From positions 1,054,001 to 1,118,000 of the forward strand of contig QXJR01000005.1 in assembly GCA_020975725.1 (NCBI GenBank): a stretch of DNA of 64,000 nt, in the 5' to 3' direction. The position numbers and the translations under genes were made by a program. Source of the DNA: Picocystis sp. L7 (Eukaryota > Chlorophyta > Picocystophyceae > Picocystales > Picocystaceae). The notes under the pieces are model-generated. The model did not search any database, was not told the DNA's origin, and saw only the letters and a list, made by a program, of their open reading frames with translations. Shown piece after piece: positions 21,701 to 33,195 of the stretch; within the stretch, counting starts at the first letter, position 1, and every line of letters starts with the position of its first letter.

Positions 21701-23637
21701 CAATGACACAGCAGGGTACAAGATTACCCCTGCTGCTCGCAGAAGAATGTGTGGAAACGCCTTTCCCGTAGGTTGGCTGTCCGTGTTAGTAGCAGATTGG
21801 TACCACTCGTGGATTCTTAAACTGCTCGGTACCCGTAGTGACATCACTATGAGTGGTTTGGTAACGGCTGCTCCACGACACTCCCCTCCTAGCGACAATG
21901 GATCGGCAGTACACCTATCAGGTGTACCTTTACTGTCACGCATTCGTACAGCGATTCAGAATGACCAGCAATACTTGACCTACCTGGACCACCCACCTGG
22001 TGGATATACATGCAGGAATGGTCTGCTGTTTTAAGACAATGCATCTGCAGAATTTGGACGCTACGCAGGTCCAGCAGTTCTGCGCGTCCCTCGAGACAAT
22101 GCGCTACGCCAGGATCTGCTTCACCTGGTGCACGATCGCATCCACTTTGGAGCCCATCGTACGTTCGAGTCAGCTCATCGACACTTTATCTGGCCTGGCA
22201 TGAAGACACACATCAAGCAATTTGTGGCACGGTGCCCTACCTGCCAGAGAATGAAGCCAGCAAACAAGAGCGCCGCTCGGCCTCATCTTCCAGAGATGAG
22301 GTTCTACCCTCATCCATTTCATACTGTAGTGGTGGATGTGGTCGAAGGCTTGCCAGTCACTCCTGATCACCACAATGCAGTGATCACCGTAGTCGACCGC
22401 CTTACGAAGTTTGCTGTGTACATTCCCATGCACACAACCTGGTGGGCAACGAAACAAGCCCGTGCGCTGCTGGATTGTGTGGTGTACAGGTATCATACCC
22501 CATCCATCATTCATACAGATAATGGGCCTGCGTATCGCAAACTGTTCGGCGCGTACTGTACAGCCTTGGGTGCCAGCCACAAGACCGGTACCCCGTACCA
22601 TTCGCAGTCGCAGGGACCAGTGGAACGCCAGCATCACACGCTTCTGCAGACGCTGCGCACATCGTCCGAACGCCCCGACAATTGGGATCAGTACCTTCAA
22701 GCTGCAGCGCACGCATACAACGATAGCGTGCACCCGTTCCTGCAACGCAGTCCCTTCGAGATGTTATATGGCTGTGCATCTTGCTTGCCGTGGCATCTGC
22801 AGATCACAACAGCAGACCTGCCAACAAGGCAACTGCTCACTACACCCAACAAGATGGTCACTGGTTTGCTAGACGAGCAGCGCAGAGTGTACAATGATGT
22901 ACGGGACCTGCTGGTGAAACGCGCACGCGAACAGGCAACCATGACACAGGACCTCCCCAACAGGACAGCCAAGTCGGGGGATATGGTCAAGCTCCAGTAT
23001 GGACTAAAGAGCACACGGGATCGCCCAAAACTGGATCCATACTGGGAAGGGACCTACTGCATTGACAGAGCATTGGGTCAGGATGCCTATAGCTTGAAGC
23101 TGCCCCCCGGTACTCGCTTTCAGAATCGATTCCACGTGGATCGTCTCAGACCGTGGATTGAATCAGATCTGACACTGTTCCCAATGGATCGCGCTGCGCA
23201 GCCATTGGACCAGCTTCCCACCTCAGTGCAGGAACTCGGCGGGACGCAATTACAGATTGCGCAATATCTGGTGCGCGACTTTGTGAATTTTCAGCAGGTG
23301 CAGTACAGTACTGGGCTCGCTCGCACGATGGCCAGACTTCCTGGGTCAGCGAAAGCGCACAGAATCTGGATGAAGTATTGGACCTGGAGGAAACGAATGG
23401 ATGCCTGCCCGAGCGCGGCATCGGCAAGCGCAACTTGGATGCCGTCCGGCAACACAAAGAAGACATCTACATGCAGACCCCCAATCCTATTCTGCAGAAT
23501 ACATGGACCTGGTCACCTCTGCCGTACAGCACTCGACAGCGGCAGCAGTGGAAGCCTCCTTCTAGCCTGGCTGGACAAATAGTGATGGAGGCCTTTGAGA
23601 TTGACCAGGGCGTGCAGTTCTATCAGGGTCTCGTATA
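18723..23637 (+). CDS. Element C Pol region: protease, RT, RNase H, DNMT, integrase
   Basis: Retropepsin-like segment near 18950-19215; RT with LVPKKDGGWRVVFDYRKLNN near 19757-19810 and YVDD near 20076; RNase H with ETDASN near 20530 and TDNTASKYL near 20735; a cytosine methyltransferase (20920-21830, separate entry); integrase with H-H-C-C finger (22140-22245) and DDE core (22330-22625); IN C-terminal barrel near 22975-23150; end stretch GQIVMEAF...VVWTDG resembling the barrel of family G. Placing a whole enzyme between RNase H and integrase is unusual among Ty3/gypsy elements. Element D has the same layout. Confidence 0.9.
20920..21830 (+). other. C5-cytosine DNA methyltransferase domain in element C Pol
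   Basis: This domain would transfer methyl from S-adenosylmethionine to carbon 5 of cytosine. Motif I (SAM binding) is VLDLCAGMGTTL; motif IV with the catalytic Cys is GVPCQPFSRAN (near 21190); motif VI is YIIECTPFAP; motif VIII is QQRTRLCW; motif IX is near ERERLVGM; motif X is MCGNAFPVGW (near 21750). All lie in the order known for C5-methyltransferases, so the fold looks complete. No extra chromatin-binding module is seen in front of it; RNase H ends about 15 residues upstream. The target-recognition stretch between VIII and IX is about 75 residues. Closest type (DNMT3-like, DNMT1-like or bacterial) cannot be settled by eye. Confidence 0.9.
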
Positions 23638-23775
23638 GACCGATGGACGCACGGTGGTATGGACTGATGGGTTCAAGACAAAACACAGGACATCAGAGCT
23701 CCAGGCTCTTTTGTACAACCCTGTAGCAGTAGTTTACAGTTGAACTTTTTCCTGCTACGCAGGGAACCGGGAGAC

Positions 23776-24378
23776 TGAAAGGGACTCTGGGTCCCAGGCC
23801 CCCTACGAGGAGCCTCGGTCTCCCCTCCATCGTGGGTCACCCAACCAAGGGCCCCAGGATTCGGTTATACTAGCTTATGCGTGGGTGGTCCCTTCTGGCT
23901 TGATTGGAGACAGACAGTCCCCCCGGTCATTTTGGGTGAACCCCCGGTCCCTATACAGAGATCGGTCCCTACCTCGAGGTACCAACACAGAAGGGTACTC
24001 TATCGAGGGTTCCCCAATCCCGAGGCTCTGCCCTGGAGGATCGGACGGCCAGAAGGGCTCCAGCAGCCCTTGCTCCCCAACAGAACGGATCTTCACCGTT
24101 GGGTTGGGCACCAGACCCACCAAGAGATCTTTGCGGAGCAGATCTCATGGTGGATAAGGCCTCGAAACACCACCCCCCTGTGAGAAGCCACCTAGGGCTT
24201 CCCACAGGATCTTGTAATTGAATTAGAATCTTCCTGATCTCAGCTCCAGGTGCGCTTTGGTTCTCCGCACCTCCCAACTCAACGTGGAACCTTCTCCCCA
24301 CGCAAAGTGCCAGAAACTTGGGCTGTTGTACGACCTGCTGTCGCTTCACAGCCTGCCCCAAGCCATCCAACCACAACA
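23776..24378 (+). repeat. 3' LTR of element C
   Basis: 603 bp, same ends as the 5' LTR and about one difference over the full length. Followed by target duplication ATAC at 24379-24382 and the resumed G element. Confidence 0.94.
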
Positions 24379-27300
24379 ATACCCTTGGACGTCGCAAAAG
24401 ACGGTCCCAAAAGTCGGCCACCTATCCGTCTCTCCCCGGAGAAGACCAAGGCATGTCGAGAGCTCATCGACCAGTTACTCAAAGACGGCAAGATGGCGCA
24501 TTCGCCCGGATCGCCATTTGGAGCCCCGGTACTCCTCATACCGAAGAAGGATGGGCGATACCGTATTGTCTTTGATTACCGCATGCTGAACAACCTCACG
24601 ATCAAGGACAAATATCCTCTTCCTTTGATCGATGACTTGCTCCTAGACTTGAGCACCTCGAAGTTCTTCTCGTCCTTTGACGTGAAAGACGGGTTTTACA
24701 ATATGCTTGTGGCCCCCGAGGATCAATACAAAACAGCATGCGTGACGCCGTTTGGTCAATTCGTTTGGCGTGTCATGCCGATGGGCCTGGCAAATGCCCC
24801 CTCTATCTTCCAGCGCATGATGAACCGCATCGTGTCGCCCTTAACGAACACCAAGGCGTACATGGATGATATCCTCATCCACTCTGGGTCAGAGGCTGAT
24901 CACTTGGATCACCTCGAGGCTTTCTTCCAACGCTGCAAGGCTGAGCATATCGTGCTCGCCAAGGAGAAGACGGCGCTCTTTAAGAAAGCCCTCGACTACG
25001 CCGAATTCCATATTGGCGATGGCCGAGTGATGATGCAAAAGCGTCTCGTGGAGAAAATTGAGAACTTTCCCCGGCCAACTAGCATCAAGGAGAATCAAAG
25101 CTTCTTAGGCTTGTGCAATTACTACTCCTCCTTCATTAAGGACTTCCCCACTCTTGCTGCTCCTCTTTCGGACATCAATAGAAAGGCGTTTAAAGGAGAC
25201 TTCGTTGGCTCCTGGACTGAGGTTCAAGAGGACGCGTTCCAGCGCCTCAAGGCTGCTCTAGTTCAAGAGCCCGTCCTCGTCCAATACGGTCCGAAGAGAG
25301 AGACGCGCGTAGAGACGGATGCTAGTAAGATCGCTACCGGCGCGATCCTTTCTCAACTACATGAGGATGGCAAGTGGCATCCGGTTGCTTACTATGGGCG
25401 AAAATTCAATGATGCCCAACGCAACTACTCCACAGCTGAGCAAGAGACTCTTGCTATTTTGCAAAGTCTCGTCAAGTGGAAGCATCTTCTGCAAGGACGC
25501 TCTTTCACTGTCTTAACCGACAACACTGCGTCCAAATACTTGCAAACGAAGAATGCTGATCAACTCTCCTCTCGGGAGATCCGCTGGCTAGACGCCTTGG
25601 CTGAGTTTACCCCTTTCGAGGTCCAGTACCGTCAAGGCATCGCCAACCCCGGGGCGGACGCTCTCAATCGCACCGATTGGGACAGGGGCCAAGTCTTTCG
25701 TGTCCTCCATGTTGGGCCACCCGCGGAAGACTTGATTCCCTCCTTGGAAGAGATCTTGTTGATCGAGCCTATGCTCTCCCTCGATCTAGCGGTCATTGGT
25801 ACCTTTCGATCGAAAGCTGCTCGCGAACGTTGGATGCTGCAATATGATCGGGCACGCCTTAGGGCCCCGTTCGATGGCGTACAAGCCGTCCCCTCCGCTT
25901 TGAGACAACATCCCTCGCGGAGGTAGCCAACCGCAAGCGGCTCCCGCAGGCTCACGTAGTGCTCCTCGCTGATGACAAGCACCTTGACCTTCCCGCTTGC
26001 GACCGACTCCTTAGTAGGTTGCCTGCCTCCACCCATGTGATTCATTCGGCCACGTATAATGGAACGTGCGCCCGTGCTACCAAGTCCTATAGGCTTGCGT
26101 CCGGTCTCACCGTGCGCACCACGTTGCAGGTCAACCCAGGTACTGATCTCAGGCTGATCACCTTAGCAGACCTCCTCCGGCGGTCGATGCCTTTGCTCAC
26201 CATCCCAGCACTCGTTGAACCGCCTCCCGGGCCAGCTCTTCGAGCTATGGGTGGTTCCCTTGAGATTCCATCGGTTGACCCCCAGGAGGAAGATTTGTAT
26301 ACATTGGTGCAACGAGCAGGTGAGAAAGACAAAGCTTATCAGGCTCTTGTAGCTTCACCACCGAAGAAACACGAAGTTCGTGACAACCTCGTGTGGCGCA
26401 TCGATCCCGAGACGGATCGTGTTTGCCTGGTGGTGCCGAATGATGTTGCCGTGCGACAACGACTTGTGGACCGTGTCCACGCGGATGCCCACTTTGGCGC
26501 TCAACGCACCTATGAGCAATGCCGACAACATTTTGTTTGGCAAGGTATGAAGTCGTACATTATCGACTTTGTCCGTACTTGTCCTCGTTGCCAGCTCCTC
26601 AAGCCGAGCAACCGACCCGCGAAGCATCTCGTCCACATGCAAGAGATCTTCCCCTACCCTTTCCACACAATTGCGGTAGACGAAGTTGTCGGGCTTCCCG
26701 CCACTTCGAGAGGTCACAACGCGGTACTAACCGTCACATGCCGGTTTTCCAAGTACGCTCTCTACTTCCCGATGCACACAGATTGGACAACGCACGACGT
26801 TGCCAAGGTGCTCATGGACCGAGTAATCCATCAGTTCGGAAGTCCGCGAGTTGTCCTCACCGACAACGGGCCCCGATTTCGCGAGCTCTTTGATCAATTC
26901 CTGATCGAGCTCGGGGCCAAGCATAAAAGCGGCGCTCCTTACCATAGCCAGACACAAGGAGGAGTGGAGGTGCAGCACCGCACCCTTTTATCCACCCTTC
27001 GGGCATTGGCAACATCACGGCCAGATGTAGAGTGGGACGAGCTGCTTCAAACAGCGTCCTTCTCCTACAATACATCGGTGCATAGAGTCACTGGCTACTC
27101 TCCTCATTACGTCCTCTTCGGTACAAACGCCAGTTTGCCGTGGACATATTCCCTCCTAAGAGAGAATGCAGACCCTGCGTGCAAGCAACTCCATTCGCTG
27201 TTTGACGCTCGCCGAGAGCTTTATGCTCAAGTGCAAAAACGACACGCCCTCTATCAAAAACAAGTTGAAGATAGATTGAACCGCCAAAGGCAGGTTCGAC

Positions 27301-27874
27301 GCTTTCGCGTCGGGGATAAAGTCAAACTGCAACGCGGTCTGAAGTCCTCCAGGGACAAAGGAAAGCTCGAGAGCTACTTTGTAGGGCCGTACACCATTGG
27401 GGAGGTGTTACCAAAGGGAGCTTACCGCTTGGTTCTACCCGACGGCACTCGACATTCCGCCACAGTCAATATCGAACGACTGCATCCCTGGCATGAGAGC
27501 GACCATTCAAAGTTCCCCCATCGCGAACTTACTCCTGAACCTCAAACGGTTCCTCTCCCAAATGGATCAGAGGAAACTCGTTTCCAGGTAGAGCGCTTCT
27601 ACATACGTGATTGGACCACTTTTCCACCTAGGTACTATGTCCAATTTGCTTGTAGCGCCGATGCCCCTCTTCACGAACATCGCGGGTTCGTAGAAGAAAC
27701 GTAGGATCTCATCGACCACGTTTGTGAGATCGAGGAACTCCTCGGGCATTTCCCCGAGCAAGGCATCACCGCACGTAACAAGAGTCGCGTGTCTCGCTAC
27801 AAGTCCAAATTTTATCACAAGAAGAGGCCCATCCTAAAGGATACGTGGCCGTACGCTCTGCCATACACTAGCCT
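24379..27874 (+). CDS. Gypsy family G copy 2, Pol region (RT to integrase)
   Basis: Continues copy 2 after element C. RT with LIPKKDGRYRIVFDYR (24535-24580) and YMDD (24860), RNase H (25300-25700), integrase finger (26480-26600) and DDE core (26680-27000), IN barrel (27310-27490). Sequence is nearly identical to 480-3980 of copy 1. The interior ends at 27874 against reverse LTR L5. Confidence 0.88.
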
Positions 27875-28638
27875 TGTAGCGCTTGCGCGCCCACCTCCTT
27901 TTCCTGTGGCGCGAAGACGACGAGGGTGGTGGCGTCGGCGTGCGTTCGCGCTCGTTCGCTCGTGCGTTCGTGTCGCCGCGGTGCTCGAGACCGTTGGGCG
28001 GAACGTTGAGGAACGTTGTTGTTGTTCTCGTTCCCCTCCGCCGCAATGAACATTACATCTTAACTTCATGGGGGAATCCGCCCGTGGCTAAGCCACGTAT
28101 TTATCCGGTTCATCGGCCACAGAGCCCTTATCAGAAAGGGGGACAAACCGGTCCCTATTCGGCTTAGTCCTGGCCCTGCATCCGCCTAGGGACATGGCTA
28201 AGGAGGACGTCCCAGTGAGGGGAAGGCAAGGGCCTTCCTTGGGCATCCGAGAATATTCCCTCATGCCTCCCTAGTACCTCCTGGTAGGTAGCGAGATGCT
28301 GCAAGCGAAGGAACCAGGGAGCCTTTGGCCAATGCGGAGGGATCATGGTCGCAAGGGCTCTAGGTTCGGCCTCCAGCTTGCATATCACGGAGTCGATGAG
28401 GCAACAAGGTGGGTGTGCCCATAGGTTGCCAAGACTAGCCCATTCTTGGGCGAGAGCATTGGTCTCCCGTGTAAAGAAGGCCGGACATTGGGCATTGTTT
28501 GGCGAGGCAAACAAGTCCCAAGTGAATGGCCCGAATATAATTGAGAACCTCTCAAAAGCCTCGCGATTGAGTGCATATTCCTCATCGTCGAAGGACAACC
28601 TCGGCAAGACACGTGTCTAGAGAGGGCTGGGCGCAACA
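27875..28638 (-). repeat. Family G LTR, reverse copy L5
   Basis: 764 bp, plus strand begins TGTAGCGCTTGC and ends GGGCGCAACA. Left flank is G interior ending ACTAGCCT; right flank (GCGTTTGATTC) is unrelated. Together with L3 it encloses the permuted G copy 2. The methyltransferase-like frame is open on the minus strand (28164-28607). Confidence 0.9.
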
Positions 28639-28900
28639 GCGTTTGATTCAACTTTGCGAGATCAGTGACAAGAAAGCCCGAGAGCGATTACGCCGCTTCC
28701 GAAAGATAATGCTAGCTATCCAGGAGTCCTTGCAAGACAACTGGAAAGAAGTTACTACGTTCGATGAAAGGGAGAAGCAGTTTTATTCTGTCAAAGCAGC
28801 CTTCCAATTTGCTGCGAAGGGTGGACACAAGCGTCGTTATGGTGAGTTGAGTTGGGACACGGTCCTTCGCCACAAATACAAGCAGACGCGATCGACGTGA
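28639..28900 (+). CDS. Exon-like ORF of unknown function
   Basis: The frame running from the L5 edge to TGA 28898-28900 gives about 86 residues rich in Lys, Arg and Glu (RLIQLCEISDKKARERL..., ending YKQTRST). The composition is protein-like and predicted to be helical. It could be the last exon of a gene truncated by L5. It does not look like the missing end of the GT64 domain on the other side of the block. No family recognised. Confidence 0.35.
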
Positions 28901-29369
28901 GCGTGCACCCCCTTTTCTTTTTTCTACTAGCCGTCTACCGTTCCTTGTGCACGATGCGAGCGTTCAAGAGGCACGAAAGTGTCGCCACCCCGTGCGACTT
29001 GAACGACCGCGCGGTTCCACGTCGCTGAAACCTACGAGTGCCTCCTTTCCACGTCCAGCAGTTCCAGCCCACGCACACGTTACCACTTCTCTCACGCAGC
29101 TCTACTCTCTATGAAGCACGTCCTGCCCGTCGGCCGTGTTGTCCTTGCCGCGTCGCGCGCGCGTTTCGTTTGTCGTCCCGTCGGCAGCATCTTTCATTCT
29201 CGTCGATCTGTCGGTCGGAAGGCGATCTGCACAGCTCGGGAGGGAGAAGTTTAATAGGCAGGGAAGAGATATCGAACCGGAAACTTACTTGGATTAAATG
29301 TTGGGTCAATGGAGGATTCGAGCAGGTCGACACGGGCTTTAGACAGCATGGCTGGGGTGGGTTGCGAGC
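28901..29369. other. No gene seen
   Basis: C-rich sequence without a convincing ORF. An open frame at 29038-29376 has biased, unstructured composition and no motif. Confidence 0.35.
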
Positions 29370-29582
29370 GGGGTGACGCTGGGGTGACGAAATTCCGCGA
29401 AGAGGGGATCTACGTAATTCGTCACCCCGGTTTCACCCGGAGCCAAGGGATCGTCACCCCGAAAGGGTGACGAATTCCAGGGATGTGGTCCTCCCTCACC
29501 CCGATTTCCCCCCTGTTTCTCAGTCAACTGCCCCAAGGAGGAGACATCCTTCGGAAAGCGTCACCCCGTTGGGGTGACGCCC
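29370..29582. repeat. GGGTGACG foldback repeat cluster
   Basis: Contains GGGGTGACGC and GGGGTGACGAAATTCC at the left (29370-29396), GTAATTCGTCACCCC at 29414-29428, CGTCACCCCGAAAGGGTGACGAATTCC at 29452 onward (read as two arms), and GCGTCACCCCGTTGGGGTGACGC at the right end (as two arms, 29559-29581). Arms pair both at the ends and within. Same motif family as the hairpin at 9451-9576. Confidence 0.6.
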
Positions 29583-32386
29583 AAGAACGACCACACCGAC
29601 GGGGAGGCACCAACTTCGAGACACGGATCTTTTCCAATGATCGAACATAGAAGCACTCGATACCATGGAGTTGTTGTAGGGGCGACACCACATATCGTAA
29701 TCCTACGTCCGAGGAATGGGAGGAACGCGAGGCTTTGGTTAGCATCCCCTCTATTTGAGCCCCCTTCTCACCTTGTGGTGGAGCCATCTAACATTCTGGA
29801 AGGGGTGTCTAGGGACTCAACGACATTCATGGACAAGAGGAATATTTGCGCTACTTCCCTCAAGCGAAGTCTTGTACGACCTAATTTGTATGAGGCATAC
29901 GTGCGTAGCAGGATTTGCAACATAGAAGCACTAAATGAGGGGAATTCGACTACACTTTCATGGGATGCCCATTGTCAATGGCCAAATGGTCGAGTCAAAC
30001 ATCGATGTTTCGTGTTCACAATGTGTGATGCGCTTCGATAGAGAAGAAGGCCAACTACAAATGCAATGATGACATGCACTTTGGGAGGACATTGTTTGGT
30101 ACTTCTCAAGGACAAGACAAAGCGAGTGCGCGGTTTGTACGCCTTTATCCTAGGTTGCTCCGATAGTCCACTATCGGCATTCCCCGTAGCTTGACAAGTA
30201 GCATAAAAAAGAGAAAGAGTATTTGGTTCTATTGGTCCCACCGATTTTCTTTTTTTTCCCTCAAATATTTCCGTCAGTCGTAGACGCTCACACAAAAAAA
30301 TTCGTACACACTTGCACCAACTTTGTATTGATACGATTTACCTCCCTTTTGACCGATGCCTCGCTCGACGATGCAATATCTGATTCTAGGCAAGGTGGTA
30401 ACCGTCCATTTAACACCAAGAAATCTTGCCTAAGGCTTTCAATCACTCCATATTGATCGCCTTGTGTGTGCTGGAGGCTTCCCTACTCGTCGGATTCAAT
30501 TTTCTTTTGGCGTTCGACAATTGCCCTCCATGACATTCACCTCGAGGAGCAACGAGCAAGCCTTTCACCGATGGGGAGCCCCTTTGAACCGGGACATTCG
30601 TTTCTGAATAAAACCGAATGAGAGGCCCCTTCGATTGGAAGGAGGACCCGGTCTAGACCCGGAGGGAGTCGTCATGGATTTGCGAGGGGTGACTCCAGGG
30701 TGATAAATTCCGGTGAAGTGGGGATCCCTCAGTGGGAGTTTCTTCTCTATTGGGAGAAGAAACTCTATCGTGCAGGCAGCACCCCACCGCCACTTTTTCT
30801 TCATAGGGAGAGAGCGGGTGTCGCTGTGGGATCCGTGGAGCCTCCGGAGGACCTCTCCAGACGTTGCTACTCCAATCGAAGTTGTAGAGCACTCCGTTTT
30901 GAGGGGTTTGGATCGATGGACTTTGACCTGTTTCGGCCCGTGCAAGAGCAGGGAGGCCCGTGCACGTCCCAGGGTCTTTTGGGGCTGGATCCTGCCTCGT
31001 TTCCCCTGGCGGGTGCTCCTTCCTTTCGACGCGCGTATCTCTTCGAATATCGATTGAAATCGAATAGACGATAGCTCGTTGGGTAGACCTCGACGCGTTC
31101 TTTCGAATGATGCTCCCGAAATGCCCCAATGTTGCCTCTCGCGATTTCTACAGGCGAAAAACCACCGGCAGGTGGTGGGGACCCCAAACGGCACCTCTGC
31201 TCAACACCTCCCCGAGGGCAGCCGAGCGCCCACGGGGAACCGGAACTCCAAACCCGGGGAAGGGAAAGACAGAAAGATAGGACTCCTTCATGAGAAAAAC
31301 GAGATCGAGAGTCGATGATCCTGGTACCATGAAGCGCATGTTCAACCGCCTGGCCAAAACGCCCAAAAAAGGGTGAATTTGGAGAACTCCCCGAGCCAGC
31401 CGCTCCGAGTTCACACAGAAGACAAATGATCCAGGACTACCCAAGCTCAGATTCGGATTCTGCTCGTCGAATCACCTGGAAACACCACAAATAAGAACGG
31501 GAAACAAGCAATAGGCGAAGAAAAAGCCCGAGGACTCACGCTCCCCCCAAGTGGCGGTGGGGTGCAGGGAGGGAAGACGGTCCCGAACGGACCGAAGGCT
31601 ACCGGGCTCTCGACGGATCGCACGAATGCGACCTCGGATACTTCACATGGAGGAGTGAATAGATCGATTACACGTGCAAAAGCCGCCACCAAGCACCCCC
31701 GCCATCAAGACGCTCGTCCATTGGATCCATCGCCGAACCCTGTCGGTTCAGACTGAACAACCAGCCCAAGGGAATCCTCACACAATTGAGGATCAATAGA
31801 TTTTTGAAAGTAGGTTCACGAAGTTGGGATGTGTTGGTCTCGCTTGACAGGGTTCTCATCACACAAAGGTGTCTCGAGGACGCACAAGAGGTGGATTGAT
31901 AAAGACCCGACGAATATGGATCATAAACACTTCGTTGGTCACAACGTAAGAGTGCTCAAGATCTGAGCGTACAAGGATAGAATGGTTCGGGGAAGTCGGC
32001 ATGGGGAACTTACTACGAGTGGGGCACATCCCTCATAGTAAAGCCGCAACCCACTGAACATCTTCACACCACAACTCTCCTAGGGACAGAATAGGAATCG
32101 GAAGTTCACCTTGAAAATCATAACAACCACTAGTTGTTATCACACAAGAACATTACCAAAAGATGCAAAATCAGTACTTCTAATGCGTTCACAACCCTTT
32201 CATGAGTTCGCAAGGATGAAATAAGAACAACTTCAACGAAATCAAATTGCACAAAGTACCTCCCACACCAAACTGGTCTAGGCCAAAACAACATGATGCT
32301 TTGGTTGAATTGTCTCATTTTCCATGTAGCCCACCTCTCAATGCTCTTTCTCGACATAAACCACGGAACTCGGCCCTTAAGCTCAA
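29583..32386. other. Unassigned interval with diverged repeat remnants
   Basis: No gene recognised. Near 30686-30720 the sequence GGGGTGACTCCAGGGTGATAAATTCC matches the GGGTGACG family start in diverged form. Open frames at 29574-30041 (plus) and 30565-31194 (minus) have no motif and no codon pattern that convinces me. Confidence 0.4.
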
Positions 32387-32575
32387 GAGTCCAATCGACT
32401 CCATGCATGGGAGAAGAGAAGAGGAAGGAAGGCATCGAGAGATCTATTCGAGTCCAATCGACTCCATGCATGGGAGAAGAGAAGAGGAAGGAAGACATCG
32501 AGAAATCTATTCGAGTCCAATCGACTCCATGCATGGAAGAAGAGAAGAGGAAGGAAGGCATCGAGAGATACATTC
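32387..32575. repeat. Minisatellite, three units of 63 bp
   Basis: Units start GAGTCCAATCGACTCCATGC at 32387, 32450 and 32513 and differ at a few bases. The period is 63, a multiple of three, so frames stay open through it on both strands; ORFs here are probably a by-product. The next bases after 32575 keep a partial match (CAGTCCACTCC). Confidence 0.85.
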
Positions 32576-32590
32576 CAGTCCACTCCACTT

Positions 32591-33195
32591 TGTTACGCCG
32601 TGTAGGCCTTCTCCTATGAAGCCATGCCCTTGACGTCTGAAGAACAATGAAAGCCAATACCCTAACAATTGGCCGGTCAATCGAACGAACTATTGAAGAA
32701 GTTAAGTGCAAGACATGTTCCGTGGAGTTTATTCTCAGAGGGACTAGTCGTGTAGGTCGTCCCTTCCGACGAGGATAGCCGCACGTTCGACGGCAACTGT
32801 GGATAGAGTACTCGATCCACAATGCCACGTAGGCATTGTGGCGGCTAGTAGCGCCCAAGGGGCCACGCCTTGAATGCATGCCACACACTCTCGCCAACCT
32901 CGCTCCTCCGTGCACGAACATGCTCCGAAGTCCCCAGGATCTTAGCGAACCCGGGTCCTCAAATGCTACCAATTAAGCTTGCGATTGAATAGGAGATTCT
33001 TTCAATACAAACGCTGAAGTAATTCCTTGGTTATTCTAACGGAAAAAACTGGGCAAACCGGACACAAACCGTCCAAGCCTGTGGCCGAATCCTCTCAAGA
33101 TTCGGGACGACAGCACGAAGGTTGAGGATGTCATGTGGAAGATGCGGTCGGATCAAAGGCCGAATCCTAGTCGTCCGATGGATGACCTAAGCAAC
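32591..33195 (+). repeat. Old truncated family D LTR, split by a copia solo LTR
   Basis: Starts TGTTACGCCG and follows, with many differences, the sense-strand LTR of element D (CTCCTATGAAGCCATGCCCTT is shared). The match runs 32591-32690 and resumes about 33008-33195 after the inserted copia LTR. It stops where G LTR L6 begins. About 283 of 656 bp are present. The divergence makes it clearly older than element D itself. Confidence 0.75.
32691..33007 (+). repeat. Solo copia LTR of the E family
   Basis: Begins TATTGAAGAAG and ends GATTCTTTCAATA, 317 bp, matching the reverse complement of the E LTRs at 33736 and 38436. The flanks CGAAC (32686-32690) and CAAAC (33008-33012) fit a 5-bp target duplication with one change. 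It lies within the old D-family LTR. Confidence 0.82.

Larger units (their letters stand above)
17014..24378 (+). mobile_element. Ty3/gypsy element C carrying a cytosine DNA methyltransferase
   Basis: LTRs at 17014-17616 and 23776-24378 (603 bp each, TGAAAGGG...CCACAACA) differ at about one site by eye, so the insertion is very recent. A 4-bp target duplication ATAC lies at 17010-17013 and 24379-24382, within the G element. Order: gag, protease, RT, RNase H, C5-methyltransferase, integrase, barrel-like end. It looks close to whole, with perhaps two or three interruptions. Confidence 0.95.
12707..27874 (+). mobile_element. Ty3/gypsy family G copy 2, split by element C
   Basis: 5' LTR L4, leader, gag and protease (to 17013), then element C (17014-24378), then RT, RNase H and integrase (24379-27874). 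The target of C is duplicated as ATAC. The copy ends at 27874 where reverse LTR L5 begins; the remaining 3' part appears at 12353-12706 on the other side. Apart from these insertions the sequence is nearly identical to copy 1, with a few small interruptions, so it is young but broken. Confidence 0.88.

Noticed and set aside
28639-28900. This ORF as the missing C-terminus of the GT64 domain
   Set aside because: It lacks any GT64 pattern, and the outer flanks of the block show no target duplication that would join the two sides.
30565-31194. 209-codon minus-strand ORF
   Set aside because: Overlaps open frames on both strands, has no motif, and sits next to diverged foldback repeat sequence.
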